Source: Candidatus Moranbacteria bacterium RIFCSPLOWO2_12_FULL_48_12 (GTDB lineage: Bacteria > Patescibacteriota > Minisyncoccia > Moranbacterales > UBA1568). From it: a DNA stretch of 25,199 nt. Each line of letters opens with the position of its first letter. The first letter of the stretch is position 1. The notes under the pieces were generated by a model. The model did not search any database. It was not told the DNA's origin and saw only the letters and a list, made by a program, of their open reading frames with translations. Below are positions 6,800 to 15,998 of the stretch, one piece after another. Position numbers and translations under genes: made by a program. The DNA is taken from assembly GCA_001784735.1 (NCBI GenBank), contig MFSB01000043.1, positions 1 through 25,199 of the forward strand, read 5' to 3'.

Positions 6800-8047
6800 T
6801 TATACGAACCGCAGTATTTCCGGATGAAAAATAAGAAGATAGCCTAAGACAAGCATGAGCACGCCGCCGATCAGGTTGGACCAGCGCGCATAGGTCTGAG
6901 TGAGATGGAGCTTCTCAAATCCCCACAAGGCCAGCCCGAAAACCAGAAAATCGTCGATCATATAGAAAAAAATGTAGTCGGCCATATACGCTTGGGTCTG
7001 CCAAACATTCAGATCGTTCATTTCGATGATTTTGGTAAAGGCCTGCGGAATGCCGATGGAACAGGCGAATTCAATGACATTCACCGAAAATGCCAACGCG
7101 ATCACTCCGAAAGCCGTCAGCCACGTGAACGGCTCGCTGGCCAATCTCTTGATGCGCCCGGAAATTTTCGCCCGCCCCTCGAGATCCACCACCTGGCAAG
7201 TGCCATCAGAGGTGTACCATTCGTAGAGAAAAAACAAACCGCCCCCGACCGCTACCGCTCCCACGATGGGCGTCACGAAACGATCCAGCCCGACGAAGTC
7301 CCAAGCCGTAAACCAGACATTGAGTATCAGGTAATACATCACGGTTTCCGCAATGATGAAAAGCCCGGCTACCACCCACATCCTTTGGCGCGATCCCATC
7401 TGGACGAGCACGATGAGAAACGTCACCAAGACCCACATGGCGCACGGATTGAATCCGTCGATCAGCCCCAAGATGCCGGAGAGCACCGGAAGAGAATACT
7501 GCGCCGCATCGATCGTTATATCAGTAAAAGGAATCGTCACAAAAAGGGGCTCCGGTGCGGGCATCGTACAAATCCCCGTCGTACTATCGCAGACTGCCCC
7601 GCGCGCCGCCTCTACCTCGCCGGCTTCCCCCGCCAAGAGTCCCGCCACCCCGATCTGCGGCCTGCCTCTATTCGCATCGACGAGATCTTCGATACGCTGG
7701 CCCGTCGTTTCACCAGAATCAAAACCCTGAAGCACCGTCGCGCCGATCACCGTAATGGGCGTGGCTTTGGACAATTTCTGTGCTTCGGTAAACTGATTGA
7801 AGAGCTCTTTCCCGAAAGGCGTATCGATATCTATAGAGTGCACTTCGACATCGCCGCGCCTGGCTGAAAGCTCTCCCAGATAAGCTTCTTCGGCCTGGCA
7901 GTGAGCGCAGTCCTGCCGCTCGAACATTTCAATCAACACTTTCCCACCGCTCGTATCGGCTGACCCTGCCGCAATGACAGTCAGTGAAAAAACAAAAAAG
8001 CCTCCGCTCAAAACCAAAGCGCCAATAACGAAACGGAAAAATTTCAT
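6800..8047 (-). CDS. Thioredoxin-CcdA fusion, transmembrane thiol electron carrier
   Basis: This 415-residue protein has a signal peptide (residues 1-28) and an extracytoplasmic thioredoxin/glutaredoxin-like domain with DCAHC (Cys47, Cys50) and a TP turn at 96-97. A six-helix CcdA/DsbD-like membrane domain starts near 185. It shows GFNPCAMW (Cys202) and IEFACSIGIP (Cys329), the expected membrane thiol pair. An extra pair, Cys153 and Cys160, lies in the connecting segment. Such proteins pass electrons from cytoplasmic thioredoxin across the membrane. The frame can be extended to a TTG at 8053, but the ATG at 8047 opens a normal signal peptide and is preferred. No Shine-Dalgarno site is seen for either. 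Confidence 0.88.
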   Translation of the reverse strand: MKFFRFVIGALVLSGGFFVFSLTVIAAGSADTSGGKVLIEMFERQDCAHCQAEEAYLGELSARRGDVEVHSIDIDTPFGKELFNQFTEAQKLSKATPITVIGATVLQGFDSGETTGQRIEDLVDANRGRPQIGVAGLLAGEAGEVEAARGAVCDSTTGICTMPAPEPLFVTIPFTDITIDAAQYSLPVLSGILGLIDGFNPCAMWVLVTFLIVLVQMGSRQRMWVVAGLFIIAETVMYYLILNVWFTAWDFVGLDRFVTPIVGAVAVGGGLFFLYEWYTSDGTCQVVDLEGRAKISGRIKRLASEPFTWLTAFGVIALAFSVNVIEFACSIGIPQAFTKIIEMNDLNVWQTQAYMADYIFFYMIDDFLVFGLALWGFEKLHLTQTYARWSNLIGGVLMLVLGYLLIFHPEILRFV

Positions 8048-8129
8048 ACTCAAAAATGTATACGAAAATCATGCAGACGAAAACAGAAAACGAGGAGCGA
8101 ATCGATTTTTTCAAAAAATTTCTGCATCA

Positions 8130-8213
8130 TCAGCGGTAAAAAAATAATCCTAAGAGCGTCAGGATGATGATCTCAACGATGCCGAGGGCGATGTAAACCA
8201 GAGGGAGTTTCAT
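8130..8213 (-). CDS. 27-residue hydrophobic membrane peptide
   Basis: The frame runs from ATG (8211-8213) to TGA (8130-8132) and encodes MKLPLVYIALGIVEIIILTL followed by LGLFFYR. It has one membrane segment, a positive start and an Arg at the end. An aaagg motif lies 9 nt upstream of the ATG, and a promoter-like pair (TTGCTT-18-TACAAT) lies 30-60 nt upstream. It precedes the Trx-CcdA gene by 82 nt on the same strand. I do not recognise a family. It could be a real small membrane protein or a chance frame; the coherent hydrophobicity and upstream signals favour real. Confidence 0.5.
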   Translation of the reverse strand: MKLPLVYIALGIVEIIILTLLGLFFYR

Positions 8214-8242
8214 ACAAGATGGCCTTTCTCGCTTATGCTTTC

Positions 8243-8272
8243 ATTGTAGCGCATATCGCCGCCACCAAGCAA
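8243..8272 (-). promoter_or_regulatory. Putative promoter for the membrane peptide and Trx-CcdA gene
   Basis: On the minus strand TTGCTT (8267-8272) and TACAAT (8243-8248) have 18-nt spacing. It is the only good pair upstream of this transcription direction. Confidence 0.4.
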
Positions 8273-8370
8273 CGCGCAAGATTTACCCCGTTACCTATTC
8301 GGCCAAGATTTCCTCTAGCGGCAAGTGAAAGCTCTCTTTTGGGAGAAAAAAGTCTTCTTCACATACCTTA

Positions 8371-8493
8371 AATTACGAAACTCAACTCCTAGTTGTCATT
8401 CCGGGCTTGACCCGGAATCCAGGTTCTTGAGAATAAGCCACATTCTGGATCCCCGCCTGCGCGGGGATGACAGAAAATGGGAGTTTCGTAATT
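8371..8493. repeat. Composite palindromic element with 13-nt terminal inverted repeats
   Basis: Perfect ends aattacgaaactc (8371-8383) and gagtttcgtaatt (8481-8493) enclose a shorter repeat at 8394-8472. That inner unit has two self-complementary arms, tcattccgggcttgacccgg and gatccccgcctgcgcgggga. The same unit occurs inverted at 16722-16800. The rest of the gap 8214-8568 holds only the promoter-like site above and AT-rich leader DNA. Confidence 0.75.
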
Positions 8494-8568
8494 GAAAGTT
8501 ACATATGTAACGGCTTAGTTCCGATAGAAAAATATGCTATCATAGAAAGGAAACAGCAACAAAAAACC

Positions 8569-9882
<1,314 letters not shown>

Positions 9883-9972
9883 AGCGGCTTCATCAGCTTC
9901 CAAAATATGATACAAAAAATAAATCCAAACATATCACAAGCTAGTGAAGCTAATAAGCTATAAGCTAATTAA

Positions 9973-11169
9973 ATGCGTTTCTTCGACCTTCTCAAACTGT
10001 CGCTCCGGATGTTCAAGGCCCGCACCATGCGGACGCTCCTGACTATTCTCGGTATGAGCGTCGGCATCGCCGCGATTATCTTCCTCGTCTCATTCGGCTA
10101 CGGACTGCAGCAGACGCTCCTTCAAAAAATCACCACCTCGGACGCCCTCGTGACGCTGGATGTAACGCTCGCCAAAACAGACGGCGCGGAAAAACTCGAC
10201 AACGCGGCTATCGAAGCGCTGAAAGCGATCCCCGATATCGCCGATGTCATTCCGGTCTTGGAACTGGCCGGCCAAGGAAAGTTCGACGATATCACCCTCG
10301 ACTTGGGCACCGTCAGCTCTGCCGCAGCGCTCCTCAAAAACGAGGGCTTGAAGATAGACTTCGGGCGGCTTTTCACCCAAGATGAGAGTCAGAATATCGT
10401 CATCACTGCGGCGGTGGCCAAAGCCTTCAACACCCCTCCCGAAGAAATGCTCGGCAAAACCGTCACCTTGACCATTTTCCAAACAGACGCCTCCGGCCAA
10501 ACGAACAAAAACGCTTCCTTTGAACCGAAAAACGCCTATACGATTATCGGCGTTGTTTCCGGCGAAGAAAATATCGTGTACCTCTCGCTTGACTCGCTCG
10601 CGGATTTTCCTTTCGAAAGCTACACCAAATTGAAAGTGAAGTGCCTCTCGACCGACGCGCTCGGCGGGGTGCGCGAAGAAATCGAAAGGCGGGGATTTAT
10701 TGTCTCCTCCATCTCTGAAACCATCGATCAAGCGAACAAGGTGTTTCGCACCGTCCGGATCGTGCTTATGGTCTTCGGCCTGATCGCGCTCATCGTTTCC
10801 GCCATCGGTATGTTCAACACGATGACCATCGCTCTCCTTGAGCGCACCGAAGAAATCGGCATCATGAAAGCGATCGGCGCTTCGCGAGGAAGCATCTCGA
10901 TGATGTTCATTATGGAATCCACGCTGATGGGATTCTTGGGCGCTCTCGGCGGCGTTCTCTTGGGCTATATCGAGGGCGAAGCGCTGAATATCCTCATCAA
11001 TCTCGTGGCCAATCGCTTCGGCGGAGAATCAGTCGACCTTTTCTATAGCCCGCTCTGGTTCATTTCTACCGTCATCGCCTTCGGCGCGTTCGTCGGACTC
11101 TTGACCGGCATCTTCCCCGCCCGCAGCGCTTCCCGCATCGATACCCTGGATGCCCTGAGATACAAATAG
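9973..11169 (+). CDS. ABC transporter permease, MacB/FtsX family
   Basis: This 398-residue protein has the classic MacB layout: a short amphipathic start and TM1 (21-43) with LLTILGMSVGIAAIIF. A large extracytoplasmic domain (about 45-255) follows, then TM2 (260-285), TM3 (308-334) and TM4 (360-383). The stretch ERTEEIGIMKAIGAS (290-304) is the conserved cytoplasmic coupling segment. The tail FPARSASRIDTLDALRYK is typical. With the preceding ATPase it should form a dimeric mechanotransmission-type transporter. No MacA-like or outer-membrane partner is encoded nearby, so the substrate is unknown; lipoprotein handling, peptide efflux or cell-wall enzyme control are all possible. Confidence 0.92.
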   Translation: MRFFDLLKLSLRMFKARTMRTLLTILGMSVGIAAIIFLVSFGYGLQQTLLQKITTSDALVTLDVTLAKTDGAEKLDNAAIEALKAIPDIADVIPVLELAGQGKFDDITLDLGTVSSAAALLKNEGLKIDFGRLFTQDESQNIVITAAVAKAFNTPPEEMLGKTVTLTIFQTDASGQTNKNASFEPKNAYTIIGVVSGEENIVYLSLDSLADFPFESYTKLKVKCLSTDALGGVREEIERRGFIVSSISETIDQANKVFRTVRIVLMVFGLIALIVSAIGMFNTMTIALLERTEEIGIMKAIGASRGSISMMFIMESTLMGFLGALGGVLLGYIEGEALNILINLVANRFGGESVDLFYSPLWFISTVIAFGAFVGLLTGIFPARSASRIDTLDALRYK

Positions 11170-11173
11170 ACTA

Positions 11174-11310
11174 AAGCACAATTCTCAAAGCACAAAAACC
11201 AAACAAAACACGGGACAAAAAAACTTCCACCTCTTTTTTGTTCGTTTGCGCTCTGAATAATATTGTGTTTTGTTTGCCCCTTTGGGTTTTGGACTTTTGT
11301 GTTTTTACAA
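11174..11310. repeat. Imperfect inverted repeat between convergent genes
   Basis: The left side (cacaaaaaccaaacaaaacac) and right side (gtgttttgtttg ... ggttttggacttttgtg) can pair imperfectly around the centre. The element fills the gap between the ABC permease and the P-type ATPase and could end transcription in both directions. No classical GC-stem terminator is seen. Confidence 0.5.
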
Positions 11311-11312
11311 CC

Positions 11313-13082
11313 CTAGTAGGTCGAGCGCAATGCATTCAGTATCACCACGACGTCGATGACCTCTTGCAGGATCGCCCCGGAAAGCGGCGAAATGAAACCG
11401 AAAAAAGCGAACGACATCCCGATCACGGAAAGGCCGATGCCGATCAGAATGCTTTGGAGCGCCACGTGATAGGAACGCCGTCCGATGTGGATCGCGTCGC
11501 GGATAAGCCAGGCATCCCGCCCGAAAATCGCCACATCGGCCGCCTCGATGGAGGCGCTGTTTTCCGTCCCGGAAAACACGATGCCGATATCCGAAAGAGC
11601 CAGCGCCGGCGCATCATTCATCCCGTCGCCGACCATCCCGACCAGCTCCCCTGCACGCTGATACCGCCGTATCAGCTCGGCCTTGCGCTCCGGCCGGCAC
11701 TCGGCATAAATCGGCAAACGAAACTGCCCGAAAAGACGCTCGGCGTTGGCTTTCTTGTCCCCCGTCAAAATTCCCAAGGTATACCCGCGCCCGCGCAGAT
11801 AGTCGAACACGCGCCCGACGTCCTGCTTCAGTTCATCATCGAAAAAAAACCGCGCGACAGATTTCCCCTCAGTCTCCAGATCCACCGCCATGCCGCTCCC
11901 TCTATTCTGCTTCGCCTGAATAATACCGTAGCGCGACTTCCCCACCATACCGAAAATCCCTTCGCCAATTTTTTCTTCTACGTCACGAGCGGTCAGCGCT
12001 TCCCCCTCGGAAAAGCAACGTTCTTGCACCAGAGCTTTGGCAATCGGATGAAACGAATGCTGCTCGAGAGCGGCGGCGATAGCGAGCGCCTTGTCTTTTG
12101 AAAAAGATGGTTCGAAAAGCTCTACTTTTTTCAAACGCGGCTGCCCGAGCGTCAGCGTCCCCGTCTTATCGAAAAAAAATAATTTCGTCTTGGCGAGGAG
12201 CTCCAAGACAAGCGGGCTCTTGATAATGATGTTTTTACGGGCCGCCTTGTTCAGTCCGCCGATAAAACTGATGGGAGCGGCGATGAGAAGCGGGCACGGC
12301 GTCGCGATCACGAGGACGGCCAGAAAACGCTGCCAGTCGCCGGAAAAAAGGTATGCCCCCGCGGCCAACGCGAGCGCAAAAAAAGTGAAAACAATGTTGT
12401 AGCGCTCGGCCAGACGCACGATGGGAGAGGGGTGCGATTTCCCCTCTTCCACCAAGGATAGGATCTTCCGATAGCTGGAATGCTCGAAATCACCCAAAAC
12501 GCAAAGTTTCAATGTCTCACCGACATTCACCGCGCCGCTTTTGAGCACAGCCGTCTCCGCATAGGCCACCGGTTCCATTTCGCCCGTCAGATTGGCTTCA
12601 TTGAGAAGCGCTCGGTCTGACAGGAGGTACCCGTCGAAGGCCAGCATTTCATTCGGCCGTACCAGAAGCACATCTCCCTTTTGGATCGCCGAGAGCTTTA
12701 CCTCATGCGTTCCCCCGCCGGTCACGATAAGCGCGGTCTTGGGAATATTCTCGAAAAGGCCACGCAAGGTTTTTTCGGCGCGCGCCGCACCATACTTTTC
12801 CAAAGCGGCGCTGACGGCGACCATGAGCGCGATGACCGCCCCTGCCAAGAACGCGCCGAGAAAAAGCGCCATCCCCAAAGCGATAAATGCCAGATAATCC
12901 AAATTCCATCTCCTCCGCCTGATCCGCTCATACGATTCGAGAAGGAGCTGCCAAAGCCCCAGAAGGATCGCTATGCCATACACCCACTTTTCCTGCAAAA
13001 GAAAAGCCAGCAGAATGCAGATACTGATAAAAAAGGGCGAATGGAATTCTCTGCTCCGGAGGATATCAAAAACGCTGATCAT
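11313..13082 (-). CDS. P1B-type heavy-metal-translocating ATPase
   Basis: This 589-residue protein has the P-type core: TGEMEP in the actuator (166-171), IATPCPLLIAAP in the membrane (259-270), phosphorylation motif DKTGTLT (Asp305), SFHP (343-346) and GDGMNDAP (485-492). There is no N-terminal HMA domain. The membrane metal motif reads Thr-Pro-Cys rather than the Cys-Pro-Cys of Cu, Zn and Cd pumps, so the metal cannot be inferred from those classes. TPC has been associated with the P1B-5 group, where Ni/Fe export is reported. The ATG at 13082 overlaps the stop of the upstream protease gene in an ATGA arrangement, so the two are translationally coupled. Confidence 0.9.
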   Translation of the reverse strand: MISVFDILRSREFHSPFFISICILLAFLLQEKWVYGIAILLGLWQLLLESYERIRRRRWNLDYLAFIALGMALFLGAFLAGAVIALMVAVSAALEKYGAARAEKTLRGLFENIPKTALIVTGGGTHEVKLSAIQKGDVLLVRPNEMLAFDGYLLSDRALLNEANLTGEMEPVAYAETAVLKSGAVNVGETLKLCVLGDFEHSSYRKILSLVEEGKSHPSPIVRLAERYNIVFTFFALALAAGAYLFSGDWQRFLAVLVIATPCPLLIAAPISFIGGLNKAARKNIIIKSPLVLELLAKTKLFFFDKTGTLTLGQPRLKKVELFEPSFSKDKALAIAAALEQHSFHPIAKALVQERCFSEGEALTARDVEEKIGEGIFGMVGKSRYGIIQAKQNRGSGMAVDLETEGKSVARFFFDDELKQDVGRVFDYLRGRGYTLGILTGDKKANAERLFGQFRLPIYAECRPERKAELIRRYQRAGELVGMVGDGMNDAPALALSDIGIVFSGTENSASIEAADVAIFGRDAWLIRDAIHIGRRSYHVALQSILIGIGLSVIGMSFAFFGFISPLSGAILQEVIDVVVILNALRSTY

Positions 13083-14554
13083 ACAATCTTCTTCTCTTTG
13101 CGAGGGATGCCGTCAACGCGGGGCCGGGTTATGCCGGTTCGCGGCGGGCTGTCATACCCCTTGATACGGGCTTCATCAGTATAGAGCCTGGTCTCCAGCG
13201 CCTCGATCTCCTCTTCTTCGCGACGAACCTGGCGCAAGACCCAGAACAAGGCTCCGCCGAAAATTCCAAAAAGGAAAAGCGCGGCTCCTCCCAAGTAGAA
13301 AAATGGGCTGCCCAAAGCCCGCACGCGCCCCTGCCATTCATCCAGGCGGGTATCAAGCGTCAGTCCCCCGCTCTGCCATTCGGCGCATTGCTTGAAATAG
13401 AACGCCAGATATTTTTCAGAAACGAAAGTTGCATTGCTTGAAGCGAGTGCCGCGCGAAAACTATCTTCTGCTTTTCCGCAGTGTTTCCCGGAAAAATCGG
13501 AGAATCCTTTTTTGAAATACTGGCTATACTTCCCCTCGGTAGGAGAAAGTTTGGCCGCCTGAGCCGCCTCCTTGACGATTTCGATCGGCAAGGCAAAAGC
13601 GAAATTGTCTCCCGCAGCGCGGCTCAGCTCGTCCGTCTGAAAAGTGACCAGACCGACGACATCGCCATGTCCATCGAAGAGCGGACCGCCGCTCGATCCT
13701 TCCGATACTTTGGCATCGGTTTGAAAGAGCTTGAAATTCCTGTTCGCGGACTGCTTGATGGCGCTCACCAGCCCTCCGGTGAACGTCGCTTCCTCCGAGC
13801 TGTTCTGCCTGAATTCCGCTGTCGCCGGAAAACCGAAAATGAAAACTTTTGTTCCCACGGCCATCCCCTCGCTCTCCCCCAGCGAGAGCGCCGGCAAATT
13901 GGTTTCTTCAATATGGAGCACCGCCACATCCTTCTCATCATCCAAAAAATCAGCATTCTCGTACACCACGGTCGCCGGAAACCCATCGGCGAGCAATTCC
14001 GGCAACGTTTTCTTTTCGGAATCGGGCCGGAGCACAGCCACGTCGCTTCGCAACTGAAAAACGCTGTGAGCTATGACATAGTCCAGCACTTTCTTGCTGA
14101 AGCTGTTATCCCCTTCGGTCTCGAGAAAACTCTGCGTCTCCGCATCGCTCAAAAAAAGCGCGTTCGCGTACAAAGCCGACAAAGCGCTCTCGGAAGCCAG
14201 CCCCTGTTTCACCGTCATCTCCGAAACCACGTGCGCATTGGTAGCGATATAGCCATCCGGATGGATGATGAAGCCGCTCCCGATCAGATACTCATCCACC
14301 GGCACTTCCGTGTATGCGCCAGGCACCACGGCCACCAGACGCTGGCGGATATCCACCTTGATCTCGGGAATCTTCGCCGTGCCGCTCACGTGCTCTGCGA
14401 TGCGGACGATGGAAGGCTTGATGAGATCCGCTAGCGCCTCCTCTGGCAAAACCGTCTGCGCCGAGGCAAACGGCGCTCCGCTCAACACAACAAAAAGCCC
14501 AGCTCCGAGTAAAAAAAATAAGCGGAAAAAAGAAACGGTCTTCGTAGATGGCAT
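13079..14554 (-). CDS. Membrane-anchored trypsin-like (S1C/HtrA-type) serine protease
   Basis: This 491-residue protein has a signal peptide (about 1-32) and a trypsin-like fold with the triad TNAHVV (His108), EKDVAVLHIE (Asp209) and EGSSGGPLFD (Ser288). A C-terminal membrane helix (about 419-441) precedes a charged cytoplasmic tail. No PDZ domain is visible; residues about 340-400 instead form a small helical region with paired Cys (359 and 390). Between His and Asp there is a long insert (about 113-200). The active site faces outside the membrane. It is followed in an ATGA overlap by the metal ATPase, which suggests joint expression. The start at 14554 has no Shine-Dalgarno site. Confidence 0.88.
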   Translation of the reverse strand: MPSTKTVSFFRLFFLLGAGLFVVLSGAPFASAQTVLPEEALADLIKPSIVRIAEHVSGTAKIPEIKVDIRQRLVAVVPGAYTEVPVDEYLIGSGFIIHPDGYIATNAHVVSEMTVKQGLASESALSALYANALFLSDAETQSFLETEGDNSFSKKVLDYVIAHSVFQLRSDVAVLRPDSEKKTLPELLADGFPATVVYENADFLDDEKDVAVLHIEETNLPALSLGESEGMAVGTKVFIFGFPATAEFRQNSSEEATFTGGLVSAIKQSANRNFKLFQTDAKVSEGSSGGPLFDGHGDVVGLVTFQTDELSRAAGDNFAFALPIEIVKEAAQAAKLSPTEGKYSQYFKKGFSDFSGKHCGKAEDSFRAALASSNATFVSEKYLAFYFKQCAEWQSGGLTLDTRLDEWQGRVRALGSPFFYLGGAALFLFGIFGGALFWVLRQVRREEEEIEALETRLYTDEARIKGYDSPPRTGITRPRVDGIPRKEKKIV

Positions 14555-14577
14555 ACTCTATCGGATATTCTCTTTTA

Positions 14578-14592
14578 TTATTACCAAACGAA
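14578..14592 (-). promoter_or_regulatory. 15-nt motif shared by two upstream regions
   Basis: On the minus strand ttcgtttggtaataa lies 24-38 nt before the protease ATG. The identical 15-mer at 3520-3534 lies 35-49 nt before the oxidoreductase alpha gene. It may be a promoter element, an operator or a repeat fragment; no clean -35/-10 pair could be set. Confidence 0.35.
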
Positions 14593-14617
14593 ATGGGCAA
14601 AACAATTTATTGCATCC

Positions 14618-14786
14618 GTTCAATGAATAAAAGAATTTTTTGGTGGTTGTTCTACTTGTTTGAAGAAGCGCTCTTCGGTTCGAAAAAAGGAGCTTCTCCG
14701 CCGTCGATTGGGGGCGACTTTTTTCGGTAACCGAGAGCGCTTCTGAGTCTAGAACAGAGACAAAAAAATTCTTTTATTCATTGAAC
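14618..14786. repeat. 169-bp foldback (long imperfect palindrome)
   Basis: The ends gttcaatgaataaaagaatt (from 14618) and its reverse complement (ending 14786) match for about 24 nt. Inside, gaagcgctcttcggttcgaaaaaag pairs with cttttttcggtaaccgagagcgcttc around a short core. It lies between the cyclophilin stop (14822) and the protease start (14554), both on the minus strand, so a transcript could fold into a hairpin of about 80 bp. No target-site duplication is evident. Confidence 0.85.
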
Positions 14787-14821
14787 ACACTGTTCTCTAG
14801 CGAGGACTCTGTACAATACTG

Positions 14822-15556
14822 CTACTTCTCACTCACCGTAACCATCTGTACTTTCACGGGCGTCACCGGGGATGATCCTTCTCCGCCCGGCAAGGTTTTA
14901 GCCTCGGCGATCTTGTCGACGACATCCATCCCCGCTGCCACTTGCCCGAATATCACATAGCTTTTGGGAAGGGCAGTGTCTTGATGCATAATGAAGAATT
15001 GGCTCCCGTTGGTGTTCGGCCCTGCGTTGGCCATAGCCACCGTCCCGCGGACGTATTCGCCGACAAACGGTTCATCGGCAAATTTATACCCCGGCCCGCC
15101 CGTACCCGTACCCTCCGGATCGCCTCCCTGGATCATAAAGCCTTTGATCGTCCGATGAAAAACGGTATCATCATAAAATTTCTCGCGAGCCAAAAAAACA
15201 AAATTATTGACGGTTGTTGGCGCTTCTTTGGCAGCCAGGGCGACCACGATATCCCCCATGTCGGTTTTGAGAGTGGCGGAATACTCTTTGGCCATGTCGA
15301 TAGTCATCTGCGGCGGTGTCGTATACATTTTTTTATTGGTTAGAGTATTAGGAGGAACGACAGGCGAAGCGGGCGGCGTCTTATTTTCGGACGACGCTTG
15401 GGGAGCGGTTGCTTCTTGTTTGCTTTTATCGGGATAAAATGACAAATTATCTTTTACTTTGGTTTCCGGGCGCACCTCCGGCGTCGTACAGCCGGAAAGG
15501 AGCGCCGCAGTAGCAATCAGAATTATCCCATAAATTTTCTTGCGCGCGTTTTTCAT
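14822..15556 (-). CDS. Cyclophilin-type peptidyl-prolyl isomerase lipoprotein
   Basis: This 244-residue protein starts with a lipoprotein signal (lipobox LLSGC, Cys23), then a low-complexity Pro/Ser/Lys spacer to about residue 85. A compact cyclophilin domain of bacterial PpiB type follows, with VFHRTIKGFMIQGGDP, GPNTNGSQFFI and FGQVAAGMDVVDKI. The catalytic Arg and the Gln/Phe pocket are present. It would assist folding of exported proteins at the outer face of the cytoplasmic membrane. A good promoter lies just upstream, and the gene is transcribed alone into the foldback element at 14618-14786. Confidence 0.92.
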   Translation of the reverse strand: MKNARKKIYGIILIATAALLSGCTTPEVRPETKVKDNLSFYPDKSKQEATAPQASSENKTPPASPVVPPNTLTNKKMYTTPPQMTIDMAKEYSATLKTDMGDIVVALAAKEAPTTVNNFVFLAREKFYDDTVFHRTIKGFMIQGGDPEGTGTGGPGYKFADEPFVGEYVRGTVAMANAGPNTNGSQFFIMHQDTALPKSYVIFGQVAAGMDVVDKIAEAKTLPGGEGSSPVTPVKVQMVTVSEK

Positions 15557-15571
15557 ATGTACCTGCTAATG

Positions 15572-15599
15572 ATTATACCTGAAAAAACGGAAATGCTAA
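15572..15599 (-). promoter_or_regulatory. Promoter of the cyclophilin lipoprotein gene
   Basis: On the minus strand TATAAT (15572-15577) lies 15 nt before the ATG, with TTAGCA (15594-15599) 16 nt further upstream. The -10 is a consensus match. Transcription would begin only a few nt before the ATG at 15556, so the leader is very short. Confidence 0.5.
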
Positions 15600-15611
15600 A
15601 GTAAGTGACGG

Positions 15612-15682
15612 GCCCGCCCGCAACGCTTCGCCAGCCCGCAGTAGATACAGCGTTTCTGGCGGGCGTAGCGATGCGGGCGGGG
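15612..15682. repeat. GC-rich foldback repeat
   Basis: The left arm gcccgcccgcaacgcttcgc and the right arm gcgggcgtagcgatgcgggc are near reverse complements around an 18-nt spacer. Similar words occur inside the coding sequence at the right edge of the window (cccgcccgaatcgctacg, 25151-25168), suggesting a dispersed family. Confidence 0.65.
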
Positions 15683-15686
15683 TTGA

Positions 15687-15785
15687 CCCCGTTAGAGAAA
15701 AGTCGCTGCCAGCCCCGTTAGAATAGATATTCTAACGGGGCCAGCGACTGAAGTCGCGCCGAAGGCGCAGCGTTCTCTAACGGGG
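15687..15785. repeat. Nested inverted repeats with four ccccgttaga boxes
   Basis: The outer pair is ccccgttagagaa (15687-15699) with ttctctaacgggg (15773-15785). The inner pair is a palindrome, 15701-15749: agtcgctg plus ccccgttagaata against tattctaacgggg plus cagcgact. A third small hairpin gcgccgaaggcgc lies at about 15756-15768. The right outer arm touches the -35 box of the next promoter. Confidence 0.8.
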
Positions 15786-15814
15786 TTGACTTTCCCCTAC
15801 TTTTCTGCTATACT
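15786..15814 (+). promoter_or_regulatory. Near-consensus sigma-70 promoter
   Basis: TTGACT (15786-15791) and TATACT (15809-15814) are 17 nt apart, each one base from consensus. It is the best promoter in the window. The expected start at about 15820-15822 coincides with the 5' strand of the first RNA helix. Confidence 0.8.
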
Positions 15815-15820
15815 GAATGT

Positions 15821-15995
15821 GTTGAGAAATGAAAAACGGGCCGCCTCGACAGGAGTCGGGCGAGCCTCGTCAAAGTAAAGACGGGTGAAAGGCGAAATGC
15901 CAGGCATCCGTTTTTTCTTTCTCAACAGGCTCTCAACCAAGCCCAGAAGTCGATATGGGCGTTCCTGAGAGCCGCTAAAAATTAATACAAAAAAT
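15821..15995 (+). ncRNA. Structured leader or stand-alone RNA, class unknown
   Basis: The predicted transcript opens with a helix gttgagaaa (15821-15829) paired with tttctcaac (15918-15926). It extends by gaaaaacgg (15831-15839) with the matching run at 15908-15917. Inside are short hairpins: cgcctcgacaggagtcgggcg, cgtcaaagtaaagacg and ggcgaaatgcc. A second domain pairs ggctctca (15928-15935) with tgagagcc (15966-15973), with an inner gccca/tgggc. It then leads into an AT-rich spacer and the microprotein ORF. I see no match to tmRNA, RNase P, SRP, 6S or riboswitch cores that I know. It may be a regulatory leader or a processed RNA. Confidence 0.6.
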
Positions 15996-15998
15996 AAT

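Noticed and set aside
8048..8053. TTG start two codons upstream of the Trx-CcdA ATG
   Set aside because: An ATG two codons later opens a normal signal peptide, and no ribosome site supports the TTG.
8467..8568. Upstream extension of the ABC ATPase by 34 codons
   Set aside because: The added codons start in the palindromic repeat, and family similarity begins at the ATG at 8569.
14781..14817. Promoter TTGAAC/TACAAT on the + strand at the end of the foldback
   Set aside because: The spacing is 25 nt, too long, and no gene follows on that strand.
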